From: Oikopleura dioica
Lineage: Eukaryota > Chordata > Appendicularia > Copelata > Oikopleuridae
DNA: 64,000 bases
Assembly (NCBI GenBank): GCA_907165135.1
Contig: OU015566.1
Span: forward strand, 11,206,157-11,270,156
Direction of reading: 5' to 3'
The notes beneath the pieces are model-generated. The model was not told where the DNA came from. It worked only from the letters and a program-made list of their open reading frames with translations, and did not search any database. The position numbers were made by a program, and so were the translations under genes. This document shows positions 36,610 to 46,900 of this stretch, piece by piece (within the stretch, counting starts at the first letter, position 1; the number at the start of each line of letters is the position of its first letter).

Positions 36610-37337
36610 ATGAGATTTTTACTTTTTGGAATTGCTCTTGCGGAGATTCCTAAGGGAGTCGTCAGGAATTACACTTATGATGACCTAGAGAAACTTGGAT
36701 TCCGTCAAAAATACACGCAGCTGTTTTACGACTCGTACCTCATCAAAAAGATCACTGTAAATCTCAATGATCATTCAAACCATAACTCTTGAAAATAGCC
36801 CTTGGTTGAATCTTCATGGATGTTCCTTGGCTGCCGCGAAACCAACTCGACAACCATCAAACTCGGTCATTTTTCACCAACAGAGACATTTTTTGAGTCT
36901 CAAGATCTCCCGTCACAAGAAACTTTTACTGGACGCCTCGTGAATGGGGCCTTTACTTACTACAGCAAAGATCTTCCGTCAGAACCGCTTGGTTTTTCTG
37001 GTGCACCAGAGATTTACCTTTACAATATCGACACGTATGACTGCACTATCCAGGAAAAGCTCTCATCTATTGACGGAAACTGCTGAAAACATATTTTTTG
37101 AGCGTTAAAAAGAATGATGACAAAAACTGTACTTATGAGAACATGGACTGGCATCGAATGACCGTCCATTCAAGTAAGAACAAATAGTTGTCATCCGTCA
37201 GGGAATTATATTTAGACTACCCTTACGGAACCGGTTGGCGATGCGGAGAAGTAACACAACAAAACTACCAGTCTCCTGTTCCATTTTACGATTTTCTGTA
37301 CGATTACTCGATTGAAGTCTGGTTTCTGCCTAAATAA
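36610..37337 (+). CDS. small secreted protein, exon structure partly unresolved
   Basis: Not recognised. Exon 1 (36610-36756) starts MRFLLFGIALAEIPKG, a short signal peptide with a plausible cut after LAE or ALA. It joins exon 2 at 36799 (GT-AG). Exon 2 continues to about 37080, with Cys in FLGCRETN, YDCTIQ and DGNC. Further coding-like segments are NCTYENMDWHRM (about 37119-37172) and the last exon 37216-37337 (YPYGTGWRCGEV). The junction near 37060-37115 cannot be closed with GT-AG in frame, so the middle is uncertain. About 200 residues with paired Cys suggest a disulphide-bonded secreted protein. Confidence 0.55.
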
Positions 37338-37502
37338 ACGACCCGGGTTCACGACCGTTCAAAAATATTTTTTCGATGAAGCAAACTGATAATGTCTATT
37401 TTTGATCTGACAATTGAACAAAACCGTTTTTACGTCTCAGCGATTGAGACATGTATAAAGAGCGATACTCAGAGATTTTAGCTGAGGAGAATAATAAAGA
37501 AA

Positions 37503-39289
37503 ATGAGCCGCTTCTACGAGATTCGTGCGTTGGTTCAGGTGAGGAGTCACGTAATATTGTGAAACTACAATTTACATCTAGTGTTTTCCAATTTGCTCGT
37601 TTTTCTTTGCTTTTGTCAGAATATTTCTGAGGTTATAAAAAAGTTTCAGAGAGGAAACACGAAAAGCCCTTGCGTTGGACCAAGGCCAAAGAGAGTCTTT
37701 CAGATCTTCGCCAGAAGATCTGGTATCCTTTCAGAAGAACGAGAGAGAAAATGAGCAAGAGACATGAACTGGCGCTTTTAGCCTGGCTGGGATTGATGCT
37801 GGTAAGAAAATTTGACATTGCCATCATTCTAAGAAATTGTAGATCTTCATCAGCAAGCAAAATCTTTCCATAGCCGTTATTGGAATGAACTCAAATAATT
37901 CGACGGAAGTTGAAGATGAGACGAACCATTGCTCAGGGGAAACAAATTCGAATGCTACAGAATCACTACAGAGCCAAGAAACAGAGTTTCATTGGACAGA
38001 ATCACAGGAAATGAAGCTCCTGGGGTGCTATTACTATGGATATGTCCTGTTTCATATGGTAGGAGGATGGATTGGATTCAAATACGGATTCAAGAAGCTA
38101 CTCTTTTGGTCATCGCTTGTTGGCGCGATAATCAACCTTGCCTTTCCTTATGCAATCCGATTGAGTTACAGTCTTGGTGTAATCTTAAGAATTTTACTCG
38201 GAATTTCTCACAGTGGATCTTCAGCAGCTATGACTGAAGCATGGGCAAAATGGGCTCCGCAAAATGAAAAGTCTTTCTTGCTCAATTTGATCTTCTCGGG
38301 GATGACTTTCGGTCTCTTGCTGACAAATCTCGCGGGCGGCTGGATCATTCAATCTTATGGTTGGCCCGTAATTTTCCATATTCCAGCAATCGCTACCTTT
38401 CTATGGGTTCTTGTTTGGCAATTTCGCGTGACAGAAACGCCCGAAGAGCACAAGACAATTTCAAAGGAAGAGTTAGAACTAATCGTATCGACTCGATCTG
38501 GCCAAAATAATATGGCAAAAACGGATATTCCTTTCATGAAACTCTTTACTTATCTTCCTGTTTGGGGATTCATAATCGGATGCATTGGTAAAGATTTTGC
38601 TGCTTTTACGGCAATGCAAATGTTTCCGATGTACATGAACAGGAAGGGTTGAAAAATACATCGATAGTTTTTTCAGGATGAAAGTGATTTCAACCTCATT
38701 AAGAATTCTTGGATTCGACATCAAAGCAAGCGGTCTTTACTCAGCTCTACCAATGCTTTGCTTAACAATATCGGAAATTCTCATTGGCTATTTATCTGAT
38801 ATTTCAATACGATCCATCGGAATAAGTAAAACAAGGAGAGGCTCAATCATGATCGGCGCCATCGGATGTGGTGGTAGCTTTCTAGCGATGAATTTTATCG
38901 GGTGCAATGTTTCTCTTGCCTTATTGCTGCTGAATTCATCCCTTTTATGGCTTGGCCTTTACGTAAATTTATATTTACTACCAGAGTAAGAATAGATTCA
39001 GTGTGTTAATATCCAATCTAACGTCCTTGACTTCGGCGCTGAATACGCTGGAAGAATAAACTCAATCTCTAACACCTTTTCCAATTCTGCAGGATTCGCT
39101 GCACCCCAACTGGCCGGGGCAATCTTGGAAACATTTGGAAACACACGAAAAGGATGGGGTTACAGTTTTGCTCTGACGACTGCCATCTGCCTTTCTTCAG
39201 CCATATTTGGAGTCTGTTCGATCGTTTTTGAAAATATCTTTGGAAACAAAGACGAAAACGTCGCCGGTGAAAAGGAGCCTTTAAAATAA
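37503..39289 (+). CDS. SLC17-family anion transporter (sialin/VGLUT-like)
   Basis: Major-facilitator organic anion cotransporter. Exons 37503-37538, 37652-37801, 37843-38642, 38704-38962, 39002-39289; about 510 residues. Features: a basic cytoplasmic start, TM1 LALLAWLGLMLIF, a luminal loop rich in NxS/T sites (MNSNNST...NSNATES), TM2 CYYYGYVLFHMVGGWIG, the SLC17-like region FAAFTAMQMFPMYMN, ILGFDIKASGLYSALP, and the late LDFGAEYAGRINSISNTF (compare SYAGILLGITNT in sialin). Intron 38643-38703 keeps frame and restores the family alignment only as GA-AG (donor GAAGGG). Substrate cannot be told from sequence. Confidence 0.85.
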
Positions 39290-39493
39290 GCCTTATGTCT
39301 TTGTAAATAAATCATTACATGGAATAAATGTTTATTCAAGTTTTGGTGGAGCAGGTGCAGGCATTCTAGATGAAAATATTTTTTCAAGCATTCTTCTCTA
39401 GACGTTTTCAAAAACAAAAATAACCGTCAATCTTCCTGGTTAATAGCTGTCGAATTCGTATTACTGGAAAGATTAAAGATCAGGCGAATTAAT

Positions 39494-40636
39494 ATGAGAA
39501 ACTCAAGATCAATGAGCCTAGATTCTGACTGCAAAAGAGGGAGATCTCGCAGAAGCAACTCACGCTCAGGTAACTTGCTCAAATAACATGTATTCACATG
39601 AAATTTGTTAGTAAAACGAAGTCCCTACCGACGTAGATCTCGATCCCGTAGTAGATCTCAACGTAGACGGGATTCCCGATCAAACTCAAGACGTCGTCTT
39701 AAAGACAGAGACGCTATGTACCGGGGTCGTCAGTCATTTCGAGATCATCCACGAGCCTCAAGAACTTTAGGTAAAATCGAGTAAAAATTTAGGATCTATT
39801 TTCATTTTTGGTATCTTCAATCTCGGCCGAGATATCTCACGGAATGAACTTCGAAAGGTGTTTGAACGATATGGCCGTATTTTGGTATGACACGGAATGT
39901 AATTTAAACCTAAGTAAAGCTTTATAGTCCTGTAACCTTGTTTACGATCGAGAATACAAAGAATCGAGGGGTTTTGGATTTGTGACCTTTGAGAACATTG
40001 ATGACGCTATTTATGCGAAAAAGGATGCAAATGAAATCTACATCGGTTCTGGAGAAAGGTAAAAATCAAATCTTACTGTCGCGTATTACATTTTCAGTAG
40101 AATCCGAATTGACTACAGTATCACGGAGCAATCTCGCGTTGACTGCTTTAAGCGCGACGACAGGCGTAGATTTGCTGGACACAATCCACGAGGATACAAT
40201 GAAAGAAGACAATCTCGATCGAGAAGCCGACAACGCTATTCTAGCTCACGAAGTCGGAGACGGTATTCACGATCTAGAAGTCGCGGACGACGCTATCGAT
40301 CCCGGAGTCATGAGCGATATTCTCGTAGAAATCGTTACTCTCGATCGCGCAGTCGAGGCAGGAAAAATGGTCGAAGTCAATATTCACGAGATCGGTCAAT
40401 AGCTCGTGGCCGCTCTCCATCTCCTTATCTTAGCAAACTTTCTAAAAGCGTCGAAAAAGAGGACGCATCAACTGGATGGTAGCTAGGCGTTTTAAGTTCC
40501 TTTATCTAATGAAATTGTTAAGGGGCGCGAAAAAAGAAGGTTCCTCACCTCCTGGATGGTATCTCTATCATTTTTTCCTAGCGTGACAAAATATTTTAGG
40601 GGCACGAAGAAAGAGAGCTCTCCTGCACGATGGTAG
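39494..40636 (+). CDS. TRA2: Transformer-2 splicing factor homolog
   Basis: SR-like splicing regulator with RS-RRM-RS layout. Exons 39494-39569, 39612-39770, about 39811-39884, 39928-40058, 40098-40480, then optional mini-exons 40523-40558 and 40600-40636. The first RS region has RRRSRSRSRSQRRR; the RRM has TLGIFNLGRDIS, RKVFERYGRI, ESRGFGFVTFEN (RNP1) and RIRIDYSITEQ; the second RS region ends GRSPSPYL as in TRA2. The intron before the RRM (39771-39810) gives the expected TLGIFNL only if its 3' end is TG, within a GGTA direct repeat; the alternative is a 22-nt intron. The last exon can end in TGG-TAG at 40477-40482 or splice on. Confidence 0.88.
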
Positions 40637-40778
40637 TTCAATTTTGACTGCCTTACTTTATTTATTTTGTCATGTTGAGCATGCATCACTGCCACACTCA
40701 ATATTGCAATACATTCATTTATTCGACACTTGTAGATAATTAATGTGATATTAGGCAGTAAAGCAAGCGCAGATTTAT

Positions 40779-42160
40779 TCACCACTGTTTTGTCGGTTGT
40801 TGGGGGCGAATGTTCACTCCTCCTGGTCGTTGCTGGTTCACTGGAGGTTCTTAAATTCGTGAAGAAGGAGTTTACAATGAGACCTTACGATTTCGAGCGC
40901 CCGATGTGACATTTGTGAGCCCAATTCCGTAGTAATATGTGCCGATGAGGCTATTTGTGTCGTCATCATCGTTGTATCGTCGGTTTTCAAGGTTGTGGCG
41001 TTTGTTATCGAGAGATGCTTCTATCTTGTCGACTAGTTTGTTGACCAAATCGTTTACTTGCTTAATTTTGTCGGCATCGATCGTTGAGTCTAAATGAAAC
41101 TTGCATCTGACGCTGCTACAGTGTGCACTTACTGTCTTTGTTCAGTTCCTTTTGAAGCGCATCTACCGCGGGATCAGGCTTGGTTCGAAGGTAATCAGGG
41201 ACTACTTCGTGGTTTACAGATGGAACGCGTTCTTCGGTCAATCTAGCGACCACTTCGTCTCGGTGCGGGTTGAGGATTACGGGGAAGCAGCTCGTATTAC
41301 TAGATCAGCGGATATTCTAGCTGTATTTTTAAAGATGGAGCTTACACAAGTCGCGGAGCACTTTCACTTCTAAGATATCGCGTTAGTGTTTCAATTTGGC
41401 CTTATAAAGTGTCAAAAGCGCTCGACAATCTGTTCAGTAGTGCACTTTTCTGACCTTTCCTGTAATAAGCGCGTAGCTATCTAACAGACTCGCCCAATTT
41501 GGCTCTCGTCCTTGCGCCAACTCAGAATCAAGCTTTCCCAAAAGTCCTGAATTTGTTAAATACAAAATAGAATCTTATTTTTTACCTTCGAGGGCGATTT
41601 TCAAGTCTTTCGAGCGGCAGGGATCTAAATTTTTTCGCGAAAATCGCAATTTGCGAATATTTTGCGATTGCGATACGAAATTTCGCAGAAAATTCGCAAT
41701 CGCAAATTATTTTTTGATCGAATCGCAATCGCATCGCAATCGCAACTCAGTTTTCGTCAATAATTCGCAAATTGCGATTTTTTTGCGAACTTTGGTCTTG
41801 TCAAAATGCTCCTTCGTTATTCTGACATGGGTTTTCTTTGACTCAGAGCCTATTTTCTGTGTTCTAAAGGCTTAATTGTAAGCCTGACCTCAAAAAATAG
41901 TCTTAAATCCTTTGAAAAATTACTTTTTACGCTAAAATTTCGCAAATGGCGACAAAATCGCAATTCGCGAAAAATTCGCAATTTGCGAAAAAAATCGCAA
42001 TCGCATCGCAATTTCCGGACTATTTTGCGTCGCAATCGCATCGCAATAGCAATTTATTTTCGGCAAAAATTTAGATCCCTGTCGAGCGGTGATAAACGGT
42101 GGAAATTCCATTATCCAGTTGTTTCTCAATAAGGTTCGTAGACGCCTGATTAAAACTCAT
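40779..42160 (-). CDS. MED8: Mediator subunit 8, first exon interrupted by a transposon
   Basis: Head-module subunit of Mediator. Exons (minus): 42082-42160 (start), continuing at 41586-41617 beyond an inserted element, then 41460-41546, 41348-41369, 41133-41299, 40889-41089, 40779-40849. Landmarks: IEKQLDNGISTVYHRS before the insert and KDLKIALEG after it, LLDSYALIT, PVILNPHRDE, VPSVNHEVVPDYLRTKPDP (a hallmark of MED8) and YYGIGLTN. Intron 41370-41459 keeps frame only as GA-AG (donor GAAAGG). The insert at 41618-42081 carries 8-bp duplications, so the gene is either broken in this copy or the insert is spliced out. The ATG follows TTTTAG-A, a probable trans-splice site. It is convergent with TRA2. 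Confidence 0.88.
41618..42081. mobile_element. CAGGG-ended MITE in MED8 coding exon (hAT-like)
   Basis: A 464-bp element with terminal inverted repeats CAGGGATCTAAATTTTT, flanked by perfect 8-bp duplications TCGAGCGG (41610-41617 and 42082-42089). Eight-bp duplications are typical of hAT transposons. The inside is filled with quasi-palindromic TGCGAT/ATCGCA words. No coding capacity. Deleting the element and one duplication restores a continuous MED8 exon. Confidence 0.88.
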
Positions 42161-42432
42161 TCTAAAACAGGAATTTTTTTAATATTGCTAGAAGTACAGC
42201 TTTGAAACATCTGTAATCAGCAGGTTGAAAGAGCATGACAAATCGGATTAGCCTTGAGCTCTAATCGGTATTAGCGCACTACGATCAGATTAAAAAAAGT
42301 CAAACTATATCCCGGTATCCGCGGGTCCTCTTCGAGCTCTGGCTCCGAGCCCCTCCGCGGGATTAGCAACATAAACCGACCCCAAATCTTTTGGCCTCTA
42401 ATTTTTGCCGCTGTCTACGGATTGTTGACATT
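42161..42432. promoter_or_regulatory. divergent upstream region of MED8 and the O-fucosyltransferase gene
   Basis: A 272-bp interval between two divergent starts. It has a GC-rich patch at 42310-42362 and is otherwise AT-rich. No particular site is claimed. Confidence 0.4.
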
Positions 42433-43887
42433 ATGGCACGTCAAAATAATATTCTTCTTTTTATATCGATTCTTGGTTTTATCTCAATATTCGACTTTTT
42501 TGAGAAATGGGCATTTGAAGAGAAAAATGAAGATTTACTCTCGTGTCCGGACTTTGGCGGGGATTTCATGTTCTCAAATGAGCCTAAATATTCATGAAGG
42601 GCTCGAAATGCGATTTTTATTCAGTCATTTTGGAAAATATTGAGCCTTAAAAAGTTAACGACAATAAATTCATGGGACATTGGCTCACTCACGGTCCGAA
42701 TAATCAAATAAAAGACTTCAGAAGCGGAATATACGCTTCTATCGCAATGAAGCGAGCTGTTTTCCCGCCACTATTCTATTTCGGGATAGAAAAGAAACTT
42801 CTTTTATTAACCATCATCAATATTTATCCCGGCTCAGTTCTCATTCAAACTCTGGGTCTCACAGTAAACTTGAAATATTTCATGTTTTGGACCTAGAAGA
42901 ACTATCGAAACTGATAACAATTAGCGCCCCTTCGCAAATCGCGGAGAAATGTTTCGAACTTGGTGATTCCGGGGGAACAATACCAACTGGATTCAAGCAA
43001 AATATTCCAGCCGAACGAATTGATGATTTGATAGCCTATTACGGCTTCAATCGGAAGAACTCGAATTATTTTTCAAAAAGTCTTGAAATGGATGTTCGCA
43101 AGAAAGAACATCTAAATTTCAGCTCTATCGCAACAAGATTCAACTATCCGGAATCGTGCATCCTTCAAGAACATCCCTGGAGAAACATCGATTACGACCA
43201 AAATTTGTGGAATGAGATAGTTCGAGCAACCCCAAGGCCGAAATATATCCGAAACGCGGCTGGCTGGATTAGGGATTTACTCTTTGGGGAAGATGAATAT
43301 GCGGCGATGCACTGGCGATACAATAAAAACGTAAGATATCTACAACTATCGAGTCAAATAAATGTTTTAGGACTGGGGAAAACACTGTGGCTCGGCTGGA
43401 GAATGGCGATCATGTCCAATCTACGAGCTTGGAACGAAAAATCCCGCTCTCTTTGCGCAGAAACTGACCAAACTCCTCAAAGAAAAGAATATCTATAAAT
43501 TATACATCGCCGCTCCTCCAGATCAGTCCCGCCTTGTTGAAACATTCAAGGACGAGATCTTGAAGATCGATGGAAAATTTGATGTTCTCGTTGGATTAGA
43601 CGCGGTGAAGTTATTGCAAATACGGTACCCGAGATGCAAGTTCATGAAAGAACACATGAACAATGTATTTTCGATAACAGAGCAAGAAGTGTGCTTTCAG
43701 TCTAAATTGTTTATTAGAGCAGGTTTGTTAGTATTGAAGAAGGGGATAACGGAATTCAGATCAATCAACTTGGTCGAGTAATATTCGCGAAGAAAGAGAT
43801 GCTGTCGCATCGAAGAAAAACTTATCTGAAACAATTCCTCTATCAGAAATTCTAGAGCTCGAATTGAGTTCAACTCGCTGGGCATGA
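42433..43887 (+). CDS. O-fucosyltransferase-family protein
   Basis: GDP-fucose-dependent protein O-fucosyltransferase-like enzyme of the secretory path. Exons 42433-42595, 42655-42793, 42865-43330, 43371-43722, 43760-43887; about 415 residues. It starts with a membrane anchor (NNILLFISILGFISIFDFF). The donor-site signatures are HGPNNQIKDFRSGI, MKRAVFPPLF, DLEELSKLI, YAAMHWRYN and the late DQSTWSSNI. The first two introns (42596-42654, donor GAAGGG; 42794-42864, donor GAAACT) keep frame only as GA-AG. The family is expanded in some invertebrates; it is not clearly POFUT1 or POFUT2. The stop is 46 bp from the convergent laminin-like gene. Confidence 0.82.
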
Positions 43888-43933
43888 AGGGATAAACTGT
43901 ACAAGGTGAACAAATATTTAGACTTATTTATTA

Positions 43934-46900
43934 TTAAACTCTGTAAGGAAACTGACAATAGTACAGTTGATTTTCGGCTTCTTCAGTAGGGCATGTCTGC
44001 AAGTTTGTATAAGCCAGCATGTTGACTGTATTTTTGAAATCGCTGACGACAGGTTTGAAGAGTTCCAATTTAGAGAATGTCAAGGACTGAAAAATTTTTA
44101 TCAATTTTGAATATTTATGCGAGTTTCTTACGTTATTATTGGCACCAAGTTGTAGCCTCTTTTCAGTGCACTTTTTCTTACAGCGACTTGCACCCTCTTT
44201 ATCTTTTCTCGTTTCCTTCGGGCATGATTCCGTGAATGGCTTCTCGAGTCCAGAAGAGGAGAAAATCATGGCCTCATCATACTGATATTCTTCTAATATT
44301 TCTTTATATTCTCCTTCTTTTCGGTAATAAATCAACAGGTCATTTTCTTCGCCGAGTTTGAGCGGGAATCTATGCTGGTGGCAATGTAGCTTTATGACAA
44401 CACTTTTACAATCTTCGATCATGATCTTTTTAGTGTTAGAAAAAAGATTCTAGTTGAATAAAGAGCCTTCAAGAGGGCTAACATGTTTTCAACACTTTCC
44501 TGGACAGTTTCTGGTCTCTCTTCCACTATTTGATCAAAATCAGTAAAGGAATCCATTCGGTACACCTTGTCGAATTCCTGATCTTCGTCGAAAAATTTCA
44601 CCACGTACTGGAGAATGTTCTGGTACTTAGGGGATTTAGCACATTCATGCACTGTGAATTGAGTCCTAAAAAGCCATAAGCCTTTGATTAAGATGATTCA
44701 CTGTACCTAACACCAAGAGCTCTTGCTTTCAGGTCATTTAAGCTGTAATTAAAATGTGTGTGTCCCATCAGACCAAATCTATCTAACTCGGGCTTGAAGA
44801 TTTCAGTTAGATTATCTTCTTTGTCCGGCTTGAGTTGATAGAAGACAGAGGATTCGTCGAGGTGAAGATCTAGACTTGGGATCTGCTCACAAGTGCTCGT
44901 AACATTGGAGATTCCTGCAATCAGGGCTGGATATTTTGAAATCAGCAAAAATTTCAAATCAATTTTTGTGTGAAATCTCATTTCTATCTCAAAATTTTGC
45001 ACCATCTCAACAAATCTCAAATTTCAATATTATCGCAACTCCCTCGTCATAATTTTTCCATTCTTGAGATTGCTGAGATCTCGAGATCTCAAATCTCAAA
45101 ATTTTGCAAACCGCGCAAGGGCCGCGGACAAACGTCGCGGGCTTAGAGCAAGACTTGTGATTGGTTCAGATGGACCTGAAATGCTTGAGATCTCAGAATT
45201 TCAAATTTCATTTCATTGCAACGCGCGTATCCAACTCACGCAGTTTTCTGAAATGCTTGAGATCTCAGCATTTCAAATATCATTTTTTTGCAAAATCGAA
45301 AATTGAGATCTCAGACAGAAAATTTTCTGAGATTGCATTTTTGAAATGGATGAGATGATGATTCATGTTTTTTTCGGGGTTTGAAATTTTTGTTGATTTC
45401 AAAATATCCAGCCCTGCCTGCAATAGTGTTGAGCGGACTGTTTAGTGTTTCAGATTTGTAATGACTAACAAACATATACACAAGCTTAATTGAAACATTT
45501 CCTGAATGGAGTGACATCAAACGTAGTGCAGTCTGCACATTCACCATTGATGATCTCGTTGATATCGCTTCTGAAGTTAAAGTTGTCGTTGGCGACAATT
45601 TTATGCTTGACAACATGTCCTTCTTGTCCATAAAACGTAAGCGCATTGCCAGCAGTTTCGATCCAGAACTGACTAGAGTCCTCTGTGAGCGGTAAACTTT
45701 TGAAGAAGCTACCGATAAGATTCTGTCCTTTGTTGTCGTTGATGAATATTCGTCCATACGCCTTGTTGCTTCCCTTTTTGCCATGATTTATTCCTCCAAA
45801 AGTGATTCCCATTTTGATATCGCAGTGCTTTCCTCGGCAAGATTCTAGGTTCTTCAGTGATTTTGCTTCTCGTTCGCCATCGCTTTTGTTGAGCACTATT
45901 TCTCCATTAGAAATCGCGAGGGTTCCGGCGGTAAAAGTAAAGATGTTGAAGTCTTTAGAAACATCGACATCGTACATTTCAGAAACAAATACGACAGCAG
46001 CGGAGTCCTCACTCTCACAGACATCGTCGTTTATGCATTTTTGAGTATCCGCAAGCGCCTTGTCGAATGAGTCGGTGAAAATGTTCAGTTGCTTTCCAAG
46101 AGCAGCAGAATCGATGGAGATTTTTCCTTCCGCGTTGTAGCGTGTACATTCTCGAGCATCACTATCTTTGTATTCTTCGGGGACGATGAAGTCGTTCTTG
46201 ACGATGAAGTTGAATTTAGTATCAGCTGTTGGTTCGTACGAAGGATGAAGAGCTTCGTTATGATTGATTTTAAGTCCAACAAAGCCAACCGCACGACCTG
46301 CCAAATTTGCAGGAGGATGCAAGTAAGAAAGACCCGGAGGAGAGACTATTTTTCGCAGTTCATTTTCTTCGATGTAATCCTGACGCTCTTCGAGTTCCGG
46401 TAATTGATCGATCAGACACCAGAATATCTTTTTACAGTTCTCAAGCTCTAAGCAATCACTTTCTTTCTTGGCGTTGGTTCTGAGACGCTTCGGTCGCTCA
46501 GACATGATCATTTTTGGCTTTTGGTCGCTGAACAAAACTCTTGGACTATTTTCGCCAAGTTCCAAGGATTTAAAATCTCTGGAGCATGATTGATCCTCAG
46601 CACCATCTTCATCTCTGCATTGAACCAGCTTGTTCGTGCTCATTTCAGAATCTTTTGCAATGTTGGTACTTCGGACAAGGAGTTCGAATCTGTTCAATCG
46701 CTGGAGTAGGCGAACATTGATGAATCGACCTCCATCTTGGTCGTCCTTGATCACAGCGTTCAAAGTTAAATGATCCCCTTCTTTTGTGAATATATCGACT
46801 TTAAGCATCCAAGCATCACTGTCCTGGGCGCATTCGTCATCGTTGTGGCCTTCAAGACTGACAAAGATTCCATCACCTTTTATTTTATTCTCACGCTTTC

